From Rhodococcus wratislaviensis (lineage in GTDB: Bacteria; Actinomycetota; Actinomycetes; Mycobacteriales; Mycobacteriaceae): a stretch of DNA of 64,000 nt. Positions within the stretch are counted from its first letter, which is position 1. The number at the start of each line of letters is the position of its first letter. Under the pieces are notes generated by a model, which searched no databases, had not been told where the DNA came from, and was given only the letters and a program-made list of their open reading frames with translations. Below, piece by piece: positions 27,501 through 37,083 of this stretch. Made by a program: the position numbers and the translations under genes. Where the stretch lies: assembly GCF_900455735.1 (NCBI RefSeq), contig NZ_UAUI01000002.1, positions 1 through 64,000 on the forward strand, read 5' to 3'.

Positions 27501-30500
27501 CTCGATCGGCACGTCTGCGTCCTGGAAAGCCGCAACATCGAAGCTGCGGACCTGCTCGAGGACCTCGAGCAACGACATGTCCGGGGTGACGCGGGCCCGC
27601 AACGCCACCATGTGGGCCCGATCTCGCGTCAACCCCGCATTGCCGCCGATGACGATGTCGCGGTGAACACCGATGCGTGCGAGCAGGATTGCGAGAGTCG
27701 CCCGCAACACCGTGAACAGCGTCACGCTCTGCTCGCGCGCCAACCGCAGGGCCGCCTCGTGGCGATCGGAGCCGATCGCGAACTCGTGCACGCAGTCCGA
27801 CGGGGACATAGCGCCCCCGACTACCCGGTCGGTCGGCACCGGCGACGACGACCCGACGCCGCGCAACGCGCGCTGCCACCGGGCGAGGCTGCTGTCTCCG
27901 GATGTCCCCGGTAGCCGCTCCAGTCGCCCGTCGAGATACCGTGCTCGGTCCCCGGTTCGGTACATCCGTACTCCCCCGGTTCCCTCCGTACCCTCGGGCA
28001 CGAACGGGTCTGCCACGAATCTTTCGGCCGTGGCCGCGGGCCGACGGTGGAATCCTCGGGCAACCTGCTGCCCTCCCACATACAGTTCCCCGACCGTGCC
28101 GGGCGGGACGGGCCGCAACGCCCGGTCCAGCACGTAGATGCGGGACCCGGCATTCAGCTCGGTCGGTTGCGCAGGCTCGCGGTCCCGTCGATCGTGCCCC
28201 ACCGTCCCACCCTCGACGAGGGGATTCCAGATGTCCGCCACCATGGCGTCGCAGTCGTTGCCCGACCATGCCGGCACATTCGCGTGGGTCACCGCGACCG
28301 GCTCCGAGCCCACGGGGCAGAGCACATAGGCAACGCGGTCCGGATGAATCGGTTCCGACTCCGACGCAGTGGCGTCGCGGTCGTCATCGTTGTTCAGCTC
28401 GACATCGTCCAGCAGCACGGTCGGGTACCCGCCGTGCGGAATCGCCCGCGCATCCGCACGACTGATGAGCAGCAGTGTCGGCACCACGTCGGCCAGCATG
28501 TACCGGATGCGTTCGGTGGGGTGGTCGGTACTCAGCGGCAGGCAGGTTGCGCCCGCCCGCAGCACGGCGATGTGCGCAACGACCGTGTCGACCGGATTCG
28601 ACAGTCCGACAGCGACAATGCTTGATTCTCTGATCCCGGAGGCCGTCAGCGTTCGCGCGAGACGGTCGGAGCGACGGTCGACCTCGGCATAGGAGAGCAC
28701 CTCCCCACCGCTGCTGACGGCCGCGGCGTCCGGGCGGTCGGCCACTCGACGCTGGAACAACTCGGGCAACGACATGTCCTGGTGCGTTGAATCCCTCGGT
28801 CCACCGATGGCTCCGGCTCGCTCGTTCGGGGTCAGCAGGTCGATCGAACTCAACGCAACACCGGGGTTCCCGGCGACCACCACGAAGAGTCGGTGCAGCC
28901 GCCGCGTCCATTGTTCCACGGTCTTTCGTTCGAAACGAGTTGCTGCGTAACGCATTACCCCCTCGATCCCGTCGCTGCGTCCGTCGACCCGACCGCGCAG
29001 CGATACCACCAGATCCAGGCCGTCGAACTCCCGCTCCGGTTCTGCTTCCGCCGACAGCATCACCTGGAAGAGCGGGTGACGATCCGGCGAAAGCTCCTGC
29101 CCGACAGCATCGACCACCTGCGCGAACGGGACCGCACCGTGCGCGCGTGCCGCCTGCTCGGCGCGGTGAGTTTCGACCAGGAACTCCTCGAACGTCAGGC
29201 GTGGATCCAGTCTGCTGCGCAGCACCAGAGGCTCGGAATCGCGACCGTCCCGTCCGTCGGGGCAGTCCGACAGGGCCGCCCCGACGGCGAGGTCGTCCTC
29301 ACCGCTCACGACTGACAACAACACCGCCACGGCCGCGTGAACGACCGTGAAGAGCGAGACGTCGTGCCGGGCCGCCAGGTGGTGCACATCCCGGCACAGT
29401 GCGGGATCCACGGTGAACGGAACCGCACCGGTGAGCGCCCCGGAGTTCACCGAGACTTCGTGGTCCACCGGCAACGGCAGAGAACGCGGCAGACCCCTGA
29501 GCTGCCTTGTCCAATAGCGTAACTCGCGTTCGTACGGCGCGGGAATCGGCAACGCGGATCGATCGACCTTGCCGCTGGGGGTGAGCGGCACCGCATCGAG
29601 AACTGTGACCGTCGAGGGCACCATGTACGCCGGCAGCCGCTCGGCCACGCCGGCGAGAACGTCGTCGGGATCCAGTCCGGTGCCGTGAACGTAACCGTCG
29701 ACCACCAACTCGCCGTGCCGGTCGTGTGCCACGGCGATGGCCGTGTCGACGCCCGGATGCCGGCCGAGGATCGCGGTGATCTCACCCAGTTCGACCCGGA
29801 ATCCACGGATCTTCACCTGATCGTCGGCCCGGTCCACGAATTCCAACTCGTGGTCCTTCGACCACCGGACGAGATCGCCCGTCCGATACATGCGTCGCAG
29901 ATCGGTCGCGAACGGATTGGCGACGAAACGAGTCGCGCTCGCACCCGGCCGCTCCAGGTATCCGCGGCCCACCCCCGGGCCGGACAGGTACAACTCGCCC
30001 ACCACTCCGGCCGGCACCGGCTGCAGGAAACGGTCCAGCACCACTGCGGACACACCCTCGATCGGTCGCCCGATCGTGGTGCGGGAACCGGGGACGAGTG
30101 CTTCGGTGGCCGTGGCCCACACAGTCACCTCCGTCGGACCGTACAGGTTCAGCACGGTGCGGTCGACGCCCCACCGCGCCACCAGGTCCGGCGGGCAGAC
30201 CTCCCCCGCGACGGCGAGTACCTCGAGGTCGGTCAATCCAGCCGGATCCATCTGCGCCGGGACGGCCGGTGTGGTGGTCCAGTGGGTGATCCGCTCACGC
30301 CGCAGCAGGTCGGCCAGCGCTTTCCCTCCGCGCACCGCCGGCGGCGCGATCACCAACGTCGCGCCCGCCGTGACCGCGACCAGCAACTCGTGAATCGAGG
30401 CGTCATAGGAGGGCGACGCGCACATCAGCACTCGCGAGCGGGAATCTGCCGAGTAGAGACGACGCAATGCGGCGGCGTGATTCGCGAGTCCCCGATGAGG

Positions 30501-32369
30501 CATGGTGATACCGCGTGGCGCCCCCACCGAGCCGGACGTGTAGATGACATACGCCGCGTTGTCCAGCCTGATCGGGTGTGCCAGTTCTGCATCGGCGATC
30601 GGTGTGCCGTCCCCCGGTGCATCGGCCACATCCACCCACTCGACACCAGGAGGCACCACCTCCGGTTCCGTTGCGACAGCGATGGTGACACCTGATTCGT
30701 CGATCATGTGCGCGATGCGTTCGGCCGGGTAGCCCGGATCCACCGGGACGAACGCCGCGCCGCAACGCGCGACGGCCCACACCGCGACCACCTGTTCGAT
30801 CGAGCGGGGCAGCATCAACGCAACGCGGTTGCCGACACCCACACCCTGTGCGAGCAGTCTGCGCGCGAGCCGGTTCGATCGCTCGTGCAGAGCGCGGTAT
30901 GTCATCTCGACATCGCCGCAGCGGACCGCAACCGTGTCGGAATCCGCTGTCTGGTCGAACATGTCCGGAAGGGTGAGCGGAGACACCGAGGGAGGGCCGG
31001 TGAGAGGGGCCAGCGCCTCGAGTTCGTCGTCGGTGAGCAGCGGCAGGCTGCCGACCGCCGCGTCGGCGTCCGCACCGACGAAGCCGCCCAGATACTCCAG
31101 AAATCTCTCGTGGTGTCCCACCAGTTCGTTCCGCTCGTACACCGCCGGGTTGCCCTCGAAGTCCACGCGGACGTTCTGACCGGCGGCACCCGGATAGATC
31201 GCCACCGCAAGGTCGTCGACCGGGCCGGCGGTGAGAACGTTCAGTTCACCGAGTACGTCACCCCACCACGTTTCGGTGTGGAACATCATGATGTTGACCA
31301 TCGGCCCGAAGCCGCGGCCGACGCGGGAGGTCGACCGCATGTCGTGGAGGATGTCCTCGTACCGGAAGCGTTGATGTCGCAGCGCACCGGTGAGTTCCAA
31401 CTGGACACGACGCACCAGGTCGTGGGTAGTCCCGTGCGCATCCACCGCGATCCGGAGCGGAACGATATTGGCCACACTGCCGCCCGAACGGCGCGCGCCC
31501 GCGGTGGTGCGAGCAGACACCGGGAGACTCAGCACGACATCCGAATTGCCCGTCATCCGGGCGAGAAATGCGGCGAACGCCGCGACCACGATCGGTACCT
31601 CGAACGAATTCCACTCTCGAGCGAGCGCTTCCAGGTCGTCGACGACACCGGGATCCATCACCTTGCCGGCGAGCAACGACACAGCCGACGGGGCGCTCCC
31701 CCGGTCGGTCAGACGTGAGGGCTCGGGCAGGTTCGCTGTTCGTTCGGCCCAGTACTCTCGGTCGATCTCGAATCGGCGGGACCGCGGGTACGCATCCTCT
31801 GCCTCGTACAGTTCGCGTAGTGGCAGCGCCTTCGACGCGGGAGCTTCCGTTCGCTCGACTGCGTGCGTGTAGAGCTCGGCCACGCGATTCATCAGCACCA
31901 TGGCGCCGTAGCCGTCGAGGATCAGGTGGTGCGCGAAGGTGGTGAGAAAGTAGTGGTCACGGCCGACGTGCAGCAGTGTCGCGGAAATCAGCCGGTCCCG
32001 GTACACCGACATGGGGCGGCGTCGCCGCTCGTCCATCCACCGGTGCGCCTCCGCCACCGGATCTTCACGGGACCGCAGATCGACGTAGGCGAGTTCGTCG
32101 TCGATCGTCTCGTCGGCCAACTGGTACGGCTCACCCGCGTAGTCGACGATCCGTACCCCAGGTGACTCGATGTCGAACGAGCCCTGCTCGGACGCCCACT
32201 TCAACGCCCCGACGTCCACAGGCCCGCGAAGCTCGACATATTGCGCGACGAGAATGGGGACGTTCGGTTCCAACTGCTGCGCGAACCACAGTCCCTTTTG
32301 GGCATGCGAGAGCGGGAACGCACGTGAATCCACTTCACCTGCAGTCTTGCGCGGGAACCCCGAGCCCAC
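21546..32369 (-). CDS. Non-ribosomal peptide synthetase with collapsed central modules
   Basis: Multidomain peptide synthetase of 3,607 residues in one uninterrupted frame; the GTG start at 32369 has GGGGGA upstream. Domain order: condensation C1 (14-455, HHLILDG 147-153); adenylation A1 (460-943, [11 protein letters not shown] 610-620); no carrier domain; C-terminal half of a condensation domain (945-1180); truncated adenylation (1198-1486); second half-condensation (1494-1710); adenylation A3 (1728-2202); carrier T (FFALGGNSL, Ser2245); full C (2300-2745, HHISADG 2429-2435); adenylation A4 (2755-3262); carrier T (FFELGGNSL, Ser3306); thioesterase (3355-3607, GWSLGG Ser3438, Asp3465, His near 3588). 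C1 and the thioesterase resemble EntF of enterobactin synthesis. Specificity residues read by eye are D-A-L-L-A-G-A-V-V for A3 and D-V-W-H-Y-G-T-I-T for A4, the latter beginning like serine codes. No MbtH-like gene, transporter or tailoring gene was found nearby. The product is unknown and may be a short peptide made only by the two intact modules. Confidence 0.95.
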   Translation of the reverse strand: MGSGFPRKTAGEVDSRAFPLSHAQKGLWFAQQLEPNVPILVAQYVELRGPVDVGALKWASEQGSFDIESPGVRIVDYAGEPYQLADETIDDELAYVDLRSREDPVAEAHRWMDERRRRPMSVYRDRLISATLLHVGRDHYFLTTFAHHLILDGYGAMVLMNRVAELYTHAVERTEAPASKALPLRELYEAEDAYPRSRRFEIDREYWAERTANLPEPSRLTDRGSAPSAVSLLAGKVMDPGVVDDLEALAREWNSFEVPIVVAAFAAFLARMTGNSDVVLSLPVSARTTAGARRSGGSVANIVPLRIAVDAHGTTHDLVRRVQLELTGALRHQRFRYEDILHDMRSTSRVGRGFGPMVNIMMFHTETWWGDVLGELNVLTAGPVDDLAVAIYPGAAGQNVRVDFEGNPAVYERNELVGHHERFLEYLGGFVGADADAAVGSLPLLTDDELEALAPLTGPPSVSPLTLPDMFDQTADSDTVAVRCGDVEMTYRALHERSNRLARRLLAQGVGVGNRVALMLPRSIEQVVAVWAVARCGAAFVPVDPGYPAERIAHMIDESGVTIAVATEPEVVPPGVEWVDVADAPGDGTPIADAELAHPIRLDNAAYVIYTSGSVGAPRGITMPHRGLANHAAALRRLYSADSRSRVLMCASPSYDASIHELLVAVTAGATLVIAPPAVRGGKALADLLRRERITHWTTTPAVPAQMDPAGLTDLEVLAVAGEVCPPDLVARWGVDRTVLNLYGPTEVTVWATATEALVPGSRTTIGRPIEGVSAVVLDRFLQPVPAGVVGELYLSGPGVGRGYLERPGASATRFVANPFATDLRRMYRTGDLVRWSKDHELEFVDRADDQVKIRGFRVELGEITAILGRHPGVDTAIAVAHDRHGELVVDGYVHGTGLDPDDVLAGVAERLPAYMVPSTVTVLDAVPLTPSGKVDRSALPIPAPYERELRYWTRQLRGLPRSLPLPVDHEVSVNSGALTGAVPFTVDPALCRDVHHLAARHDVSLFTVVHAAVAVLLSVVSGEDDLAVGAALSDCPDGRDGRDSEPLVLRSRLDPRLTFEEFLVETHRAEQAARAHGAVPFAQVVDAVGQELSPDRHPLFQVMLSAEAEPEREFDGLDLVVSLRGRVDGRSDGIEGVMRYAATRFERKTVEQWTRRLHRLFVVVAGNPGVALSSIDLLTPNERAGAIGGPRDSTHQDMSLPELFQRRVADRPDAAAVSSGGEVLSYAEVDRRSDRLARTLTASGIRESSIVAVGLSNPVDTVVAHIAVLRAGATCLPLSTDHPTERIRYMLADVVPTLLLISRADARAIPHGGYPTVLLDDVELNNDDDRDATASESEPIHPDRVAYVLCPVGSEPVAVTHANVPAWSGNDCDAMVADIWNPLVEGGTVGHDRRDREPAQPTELNAGSRIYVLDRALRPVPPGTVGELYVGGQQVARGFHRRPAATAERFVADPFVPEGTEGTGGVRMYRTGDRARYLDGRLERLPGTSGDSSLARWQRALRGVGSSSPVPTDRVVGGAMSPSDCVHEFAIGSDRHEAALRLAREQSVTLFTVLRATLAILLARIGVHRDIVIGGNAGLTRDRAHMVALRARVTPDMSLLEVLEQVRSFDVAAFQDADVPIEALADLLGGERPQVSLALAPTSEHGTTPTPFDLAFTYSERWSDHDPVGVDGVVTYTPSLFDAATVRSLAELFVDVLAVVTDRPEIDVGSIGLAAGAVLDGGEPSEPRTLSEILTGTARAFPDAPALSDGAVTLTYRDLDARSDALARVLIDAGARPGRVIALALPRSVDFVIALWAITKTGAAFVPVDPTHPAERLERVLTEADVGVGVGEMSVGGSRIAWLPVTAGEYLNDVAPVYVPVHPDEVAYVIYTSGSTGTPKGVMVPHRGVSSLTEEAVRRYRVTSDSRVLHAYNPTFDAALLEALLAFGSGACLVVAPAEVYAGPDLHRVLVEHQVSHYLSTPAVLASLSTDGLDHIDVVAVGGEALHPDLAAAWSDGRRMLNAYGPTESTVVATLAAVDGHVTIGGPISGTSGRVLDDRLRPVPVGAIGELYLSGSGLARGYVGDPGRTAVRFVAGAGGTRMYRTGDLVHRRADDNLQFIARVDRQVKIRGVRIEPGEVDAVITRVADVDGAITVARPNAAGADALVSYVVPRGSLDVELLRKRLEDVLPSYLVPAAVVVLDAFPLNPSGKIDVKALPAPVLESRVFRAPVSPVQDAVVAVFAEVLAVEQVGLDDEFFALGGNSLIATQAAARLGEALNAHVPVRMLFEASTVEALAEQVSSVVGTGNRPVLSRQPRPDRIPLSPAQQRMWFLSRFDPASPAYNMPLAVRLTGDLNVPALQQAVHDVLERHESLRTVFPEHDGEPVQIVVPAEGVELDLSPTTVTVDAVDAHVFSVVARGFDVSASVPIRGRLLRVSDNDLILVVVVHHISADGFSMAPLARDVATAYLARARGDRPGWTPLEVQYADFALWQREVLGDEDDPESLAATQFDYWTRRLAGIPEFLELPTDRPRPATRTNSGAVVPVTIGADTHRRLGDIAQQHNTTLFMVMHAALAVLLARVTGTSDIVIGTPVAGRGERVLDDVVGMFVNTLVLRTEVDPGASLLDVLEEVRETDLGAMAHAEVPFERLVEILNPARSQSYSSLFQVMLAFQNQAAAALELPGLTIAPLEIDAQVTKFDLDFSLSDSYDENGDPAGVSGTLTYSTELFDSDTADRFAWGLVRVVEAFATQPGRQVCDLSLLTDDETVQMLDTWNSTDVELRAATLVDLLDARVARASGAVAVVFEGESLTYGELDLRVNRLARLLVERGVGPDSLVALAFERSPDMIVGMCAVLRAGGGYVPLDPDHPAERIEDVLSSAAADLVLTTSWTRASLPAGIAHVDIDTVDLSGFGSHPICDADRVRPLRPQNTAYVLFTSGSTGRPKGVTVSHAAIVNQLRWLAEEYEVTADDRGVLKAPYTFDVSVWEVFLPLIVGAQLVVTRPGGHHDLDYLATVIREHRITMMHFVPSVLAAFLAMGEGEALSSLRHLYVGGEEMSSELAEDVIALRPGAFHNTYGPTEAAITTTAFRLGKSVDTRVPIGAPVWNTRAYVLDARLNPVPVGVAGELYLGGDQLARGYVGRSELTAERFVADPFGRHGERLYRTGDLVKWTRTGQLVYLGRTDLQVKLRGLRIELREIESVLEAAAGVSQAAVALISDERGGDRLVGYVAAERGRSIDTHDLTASARERLPAYMVPSQIMILDELPLASAGKLDRRALPTPRFEPRAFRAPVTDTEVAVATAFSELLGVERVGADDNFFELGGNSLMAVRVVSALEASTGVAVPLQMVMTDPTPSSIAERLSSADRQRDGALDVLFPIRTAGEGRPLFCIHPIVGLAWCYTGLTSRIDPDRPIYGLQSPSVTGDATLPASIDDLAARYVEEIRRIQTRGPYELLGWSLGGVLAHAVAVQLQAAGAEVATLVMLDSYAHQPDPRATEMPVSVSDLLAGIGVEGDVPAAVADMTPESAVDLLAATGNPTAVLSRDQLHRLIESAAHNCALLDRHTPGVFRGDVAFFTAGRDDPSGSAAAVSWEPYVAGAVRNRLVDSAHWHMTSPRVLRVVGAALRGD

Positions 32370-32747
32370 TATCTGTCCCCCGATCTACAACTTTGACGAA
32401 CTGCCCGAATGCGGGCCGTATACGTATGGGTGTTGCAGAGGAAATCGTTACGGTGACCCTACTCGCAGTCCCAGCTCGTTCGCAGCGCTCGTCGGGCGGG
32501 TGCCCGTGCCACCACCGAACAGGAACATGACGGCGCTTACCCTTACTCTTTGATAGCCGGAAACAGACACGGACAGAGGAGGATACGGCAGGTGCCGCAG
32601 GTCTGCGAACTGCGCTGGAAACGGGAATGCGGCAGCGGAAACCGTCGTCATGACACGACCAGCAGTCGTCCTGCGCATTCCTCCCGCGACCGGCAGTTCA
32701 GCTACGCGACCAGAAACCTTATCCTCGATAGCTAGGAGCAGACCTGA
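32370..32747. other. Divergent intergenic region with structured segment
   Basis: About 380 bases between the NRPS start and the DUF4012 start. It contains an inverted repeat (32624-32631 GGAATGCG with 32674-32681 CGCATTCC, extendable to 11 bp with one bulge) enclosing a second small stem (GTCGT/ACGAC at 32645-32659). TTATCCT near 32717 may be a -10 box for the rightward gene. No iron-box-like palindrome (IdeR/DmdR type) was seen before the NRPS. Confidence 0.45.
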
Positions 32748-34580
32748 ATGGACGCGAAGTCGCCCAACAACTCCCACAGCGACGGTTCGACATCCGCTGA
32801 GGCACCGATGGAACCGCGCCGATGGACCGTTCGACGGCGGGTACTCACCGGTGTGGGCGTTGCCGCCTTCGCCGTGGTCGCATGGTTCGGATTCTCGGCC
32901 TGGCAGGTCCAGCACAACCTCACCGGCGCTCGGGACAACGCGCAGCTCGCCAAGGACTCACTGCTCGACGGCGACACGGCAGGAGCCCAGCGAGCGGCGG
33001 CCGAAGCCCGGGAACGGGCCGCAGGCGCACAGGACAACCTGCACTCGGTCCCCTGGAGTTCCCTGGCGGCCGTTCCCGGGCTGGGAGCCCCGTTCGAATC
33101 GGCGCAACAGATGTCCGACGTCGTGGTCGGGCTCACTCGTGACGTTCTCACACCCGCAGTCGACGTCGGTGTCGCGTTGTCACCCCGGGATCTGATCGGC
33201 GAAGGCGGTAGCGTGCAACTCCAGCCGCTGCGCGACGCGGCCCCGGCGCTGCAGGAGACGTCGACTGCAGCGCGGAACCTGGCAACCCAGGCGCAGGGCA
33301 TTCGAGGCGCGGGATACCTCGGCCTGGTGGACGATGCGCGGACCGAGCTACAGAATCAGACCGACGACGTGGCAAAACTTCTGGAGAACACGACGATCGG
33401 CGCCAAAGTACTTCCGGCGATGCTGGGCCTCGACGGACCGCGGAGCTATTTTCTCGCGTTTCAGACCAACGCGGAGGCACGCGCCACCGGCGGACTCGTC
33501 GGCGGTTACAGCGTCATCCGGGCCAGCGACGGAAAACTGGGCATCGAGAAGCTCGGCAAGAACACCGAAGTGTCCTACGACAAGCGACCTCTCGATCTCG
33601 GCCCCGATTACAAGAGCATGTACGGCAACTACAATCCGTCGGTCGACATCCGAAACAGCAACCTGAGCTCCCACTTCCCGTACGCGGGCCGGATCTGGCA
33701 GTCGATGTGGGCGCAGGAGTCGGGTGAGCGGGTGGACGGAGCGATCGCGACGGATCCTGTGGCACTGAGCTACGTCCTGGCCGCCGTCGGCCCGGTCACC
33801 CTGCCCGATGGGGAGGTCGTCGATGCCGGCAACGTCGTGGAACTGACCGAATCCACCGCCTACACCCGATTCATCACCGACGAGGCCAATTACACCGCTG
33901 ACAACGCCGACCGCAAGGAATACCTGCAGACCATCGCCGGGAAGGTCGTCGAAAAGATGACCGGCAAGATCGAATCACCGCAGCGACTGCTCGACGCGGT
34001 CGGGCGGGCCGCCGGGGAGCGACGCATCGCGGTGTGGAGTGCGCATCCGGAAGAGCAGGAAATTCTCGCCGGCACCACGCTCGGATACACGGTGCCCGAA
34101 GATCCCGCCCCCTACGCCGGCGTGGTGATCAACAACAACGGCGGCAACAAGCTCGACTACTACCTCGACCGCGAGATCGACTACACCGCCGGCGACTGCA
34201 CAGGCGACACACGTGCGACCGCCGTCACCGTGCGGCTGACCAACAACACCCCGGATACGAAGTTTCCGCGCATCGTCGCAGGCACTTTCAAGGACAAGCC
34301 CCTGCCGTACGGCACCAACCTCGCGATGGTGTCGCTGCTGTCGACCAACGGCGCGACCCTGACGAAGGCGACCATCGACGGCAAGCAGTCGTTCGCCATT
34401 CAAGGAAAAGAGCTGGGGCACCCGATCTTCACGGTCCCCGTCACCATCCCGAAGGGCGCGACCGTCGAGTTGCGATACGAACTGAACGAGCCGACGGCAC
34501 CGGGTGCGGCGCGGGTGCCGGTCCAGCCTCTCGTCGACGATCCGAAAGTGACCGTCAGCGTGCCGAACTGTGGGGGGTGA
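32748..34580 (+). CDS. DUF4012-domain protein, membrane anchored
   Basis: 610 residues from ATG 32748 (TAGGAG upstream). A polar N-terminus and one membrane helix (about 30-50, GVGVAAFAVVAWFGFSAW) are followed by a helical segment rich in alanine (60-100) and then the DUF4012 extracytoplasmic domain. Recognisable blocks are ALSPRDLIGEGG, LGLDGPRSYFLAFQTNAEARATGG with the GGLVGGYSV strand, and DGAIATDPVALSYVLAAVGPVTLPDGE. The domain is common next to actinobacterial capsule genes and is distantly reminiscent of LytR-CpsA-Psr proteins. Attachment or export of the polysaccharide made by the convergent cluster is a reasonable inference, not shown. Confidence 0.85.
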   Translation: MDAKSPNNSHSDGSTSAEAPMEPRRWTVRRRVLTGVGVAAFAVVAWFGFSAWQVQHNLTGARDNAQLAKDSLLDGDTAGAQRAAAEARERAAGAQDNLHSVPWSSLAAVPGLGAPFESAQQMSDVVVGLTRDVLTPAVDVGVALSPRDLIGEGGSVQLQPLRDAAPALQETSTAARNLATQAQGIRGAGYLGLVDDARTELQNQTDDVAKLLENTTIGAKVLPAMLGLDGPRSYFLAFQTNAEARATGGLVGGYSVIRASDGKLGIEKLGKNTEVSYDKRPLDLGPDYKSMYGNYNPSVDIRNSNLSSHFPYAGRIWQSMWAQESGERVDGAIATDPVALSYVLAAVGPVTLPDGEVVDAGNVVELTESTAYTRFITDEANYTADNADRKEYLQTIAGKVVEKMTGKIESPQRLLDAVGRAAGERRIAVWSAHPEEQEILAGTTLGYTVPEDPAPYAGVVINNNGGNKLDYYLDREIDYTAGDCTGDTRATAVTVRLTNNTPDTKFPRIVAGTFKDKPLPYGTNLAMVSLLSTNGATLTKATIDGKQSFAIQGKELGHPIFTVPVTIPKGATVELRYELNEPTAPGAARVPVQPLVDDPKVTVSVPNCGG

Positions 34581-34598
34581 ACGGGGTCATCCCCGTTC
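34579..34598. terminator. Bidirectional terminator between DUF4012 and flippase genes
   Basis: GAACGGGG (34579-34586), loop TCAT, CCCCGTTC (34591-34598). The left arm overlaps the DUF4012 stop at 34578-34580, and the loop contains the TGA of the leftward flippase gene. One 20-base hairpin therefore ends both convergent genes. Confidence 0.7.
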
Positions 34599-35852
34599 GG
34601 AATTCTGAGAGGCGGGCACGGCGGATTCCTCTCCATCCGGTTCGGACGAGGCTCTGTTCCGCGTACCGAGGACACTCCGTTGCCGCACGAGGAGAGACAG
34701 CGTGTAGTAGACACCGGACGCCAGGACGGCGACGACAGCCATCGTCGTCACCGTCCTGGCGTTCCCGAGAAGGATGACGGCCACGATCTCCAGGCACACT
34801 GCGGCAAGACCGATCACGCTGATCAGATGCGCCCGCCCCAGTGACACGGCCGCCTGAACATTCACGGTCGCCGAGGAGAAGAGAACGACCCCGAAGGTGA
34901 GTATCGCCGCCAGAGGGACCGATTCGGCATAGTCTCCCCCGAACAGCAGGGGCACCACCCAGACGGCGGCACCACTCCACACGACGCCGAAGCACAGTGC
35001 CCCGCACAAGACCGACAAGGGAACCCGAACAGAGTTCGTCAAAAGTTCGTCGCGCCGCTTTCCCCCACTGATGCGCAAGCCGACAGAGTGAACCAGGGGA
35101 AAGGCTACGAACGCATAGCTGAACGCGACGACGTAAACGCCGGTGGCATGCCCGCCGAGGAAGAGTGAGCACAGAAGCTGGTCCACTCGGATGAGCAACA
35201 CATCCGAGATCTGTCCGGGGAGGGACTTCAGCGCGTACGTCCAATCAATTCTTCGGTCCTGGCGACGAGGTCCCCTGCCGTACCGAAAAATGGCCGCGAA
35301 CTGCGCGAGCTGACTCACGACGTAGACGATGCAGACGGTGACGATGTCGATCCGGCCGAGAACTGCCAGGCTGCAGATACTCAGTCCGGACAGGCACGCA
35401 CCGACGATCTGATATCTGGCAATGATGTTCGTACTGCCCTCGCCCACAGCCAGGGAAAGGATCGTCATTCGCACTGCGCCGAAATACGACAACGCGAGCA
35501 GGACGAAGATCGTAACTATTTCGACGGGAGAGAGCCCACTGAACCAGATGTAGACGGCCACAGCACTCATGACCACTGTCACGACGAAGACCACCGGGTT
35601 GGATCTCGCGGCCGCGACCCTTGCGGTCGCCACGTCAGATCCTTCCGCGACCAGCCTTCTCGCAGCGGCCGGTGTTCCGATCGACGCGAACACCGGGATG
35701 ACCGCGACGAGAATCAGGGCGACACCGAGGTAGCCGCGGTCGGTGGGCCCGAGAGCACGCGCCAGAATTGGCCCGGTCACCAACTGAACGAGCAGTGGCG
35801 AGTACTGGCCGGCCACGAGGACGGCGAGTCGTCTATCGGCGAGCGCCTTCAC
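34587..35852 (-). CDS. Wzx-like polysaccharide flippase
   Basis: MOP-superfamily exporter that would flip the lipid-linked repeat unit across the membrane. 421 residues from GTG 35852, one base after the pyruvyltransferase stop. About 12 hydrophobic helices; the N-terminal helix pair QYSPLLVQLVTGPILARALGPTDRG is typical of Wzx/RfbX proteins. The same frame stays open far upstream, but that extension is arginine/serine-rich noise overlapping the pyruvyltransferase. It is the last gene of the leftward cluster and ends inside a terminator hairpin. Confidence 0.85.
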   Translation of the reverse strand: MKALADRRLAVLVAGQYSPLLVQLVTGPILARALGPTDRGYLGVALILVAVIPVFASIGTPAAARRLVAEGSDVATARVAAARSNPVVFVVTVVMSAVAVYIWFSGLSPVEIVTIFVLLALSYFGAVRMTILSLAVGEGSTNIIARYQIVGACLSGLSICSLAVLGRIDIVTVCIVYVVSQLAQFAAIFRYGRGPRRQDRRIDWTYALKSLPGQISDVLLIRVDQLLCSLFLGGHATGVYVVAFSYAFVAFPLVHSVGLRISGGKRRDELLTNSVRVPLSVLCGALCFGVVWSGAAVWVVPLLFGGDYAESVPLAAILTFGVVLFSSATVNVQAAVSLGRAHLISVIGLAAVCLEIVAVILLGNARTVTTMAVVAVLASGVYYTLSLLVRQRSVLGTRNRASSEPDGEESAVPASQNSERG

Positions 35853-35853
35853 C

Positions 35854-37062
35854 TCAACCGGCCTCGAGCAGCGCGCTGAGCATCCTGTCGGTCGACGCCG
35901 CGCTGGCTTTACTGAGACGTCTGCCCACATCGACCAGATCGCGAGAGTCGAAGAACTCGGTCGTATCGACGCTCTCCACGATCGCCGATGCGGAAACGTC
36001 TCGCACTGTCGAATCGGGAGCCCACGTCGCCAGGTATTCAGACAGTTTGGGGATACGGTCCAGACCGACCACGGCCGTCCCATAGGCGATCGCTGTGATA
36101 CTTCCATGCAGGCTCGTACCCACGTAGCAGTCCGCCGACGCGATCTCCGCTGCCACGTCACGAACGTTCGCCGGTTTGACCAGTCGCACCCGGCTCGTCG
36201 TCCTCGACAACTGTCGGTACAGGCGCCGCAGAGCGGTGAGATCCGAATGACCCCCTGCGAGACCGATCGCCAGCAGGCTGATCTCGTATCGCTCCGACAG
36301 GGCGCGCAGTTGCGTGACGACCTCGTCCTCGTGACCCCGCAGCCACTGTCGCGAGCACTGGAAGACCAGCGTCCGCGACCGCTTCGGCGTCGCGGGGAAA
36401 AGCCTGTCGATGACGGCAGCCGAGTCGGGAGACAAGTCCGCGTCGATTCCGTGAGAGCGCAGGATGTCGACGCTGGAATTGTCCCGCACGCTGAGATACT
36501 TGCTGGCGCGGAGTGAACCGAGAACTCGGCTCCGATCATCGCCGGACAGGGTATCGACACTCGTCGCACCGACTGCGTTGTACACCACGGGCATCTGCCG
36601 GCTCGTCGCTGGGTCGGGGACCAACGGCAGGTCCCACATTCCGCCCGCGAGGGTCCGGCAGATTCTCGACAGTTGCCTACGCGGAACGGACCGATGGAGA
36701 GCGGCCACAGCGAGGTCGAATCCGCTGGGGACCGAGTGCCGGGTCAGGTCGTACCACGTCGCGCTCAGGACCTCTCCACCAGCGACGACACAACCCGTCG
36801 GGGGTTGCTCCGTGAAGCGTCTGCGCAGATCCCTCGCGCTGCCGGAGCGAGCGGTACCCCACCCGGTCCCCCGTGCGCCCCACAGCGCATAGTGCGACAG
36901 CGTGCCGTCGGTCAGTGCCGCCCAACGGCTGTCCAGCACCAGCGGGAACAGGAGGTCACCGTAATTGAACCGGTCGAATGCGCCGACACTTACCACGTTC
37001 GGTCGTGTCACTGTTCTCTCCGCAACTTCATGGAATCGTGGCGAGGTCTGCTCGGGCGTCAC
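35854..37062 (-). CDS. Polysaccharide pyruvyltransferase-family protein
   Basis: Probably adds a ketal-linked pyruvate from phosphoenolpyruvate to a sugar of the repeat unit, giving negative charge. 402 residues from GTG 37062. Family marks are SVGAFDRFNYGDLLFP near the N-terminus (the NxGD turn), YNAVGATS and SVRDNSS in the middle, and the C-terminal donor site CYVGTSLHGSITAIAYG. Spacing to the flippase is one base. The first ~20 residues are weakly supported. Confidence 0.85.
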   Translation of the reverse strand: MTPEQTSPRFHEVAERTVTRPNVVSVGAFDRFNYGDLLFPLVLDSRWAALTDGTLSHYALWGARGTGWGTARSGSARDLRRRFTEQPPTGCVVAGGEVLSATWYDLTRHSVPSGFDLAVAALHRSVPRRQLSRICRTLAGGMWDLPLVPDPATSRQMPVVYNAVGATSVDTLSGDDRSRVLGSLRASKYLSVRDNSSVDILRSHGIDADLSPDSAAVIDRLFPATPKRSRTLVFQCSRQWLRGHEDEVVTQLRALSERYEISLLAIGLAGGHSDLTALRRLYRQLSRTTSRVRLVKPANVRDVAAEIASADCYVGTSLHGSITAIAYGTAVVGLDRIPKLSEYLATWAPDSTVRDVSASAIVESVDTTEFFDSRDLVDVGRRLSKASAASTDRMLSALLEAG

Positions 37063-37083
37063 GCGCGCACGCGGGCATTCGCA

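Noticed and set aside
32374-32385. TGTCCCCCGATC before the NRPS as a third copy of the BRCT upstream element
   Set aside because: Neither the second box 36 bases away nor the central ATCGGATGA is present; it more simply provides the GGGGGA ribosome site of the NRPS.
32370-32747. IdeR/DmdR iron box controlling the NRPS
   Set aside because: No 19-bp TTAGGTTAG-type palindrome was found in the region, so siderophore regulation is not supported.
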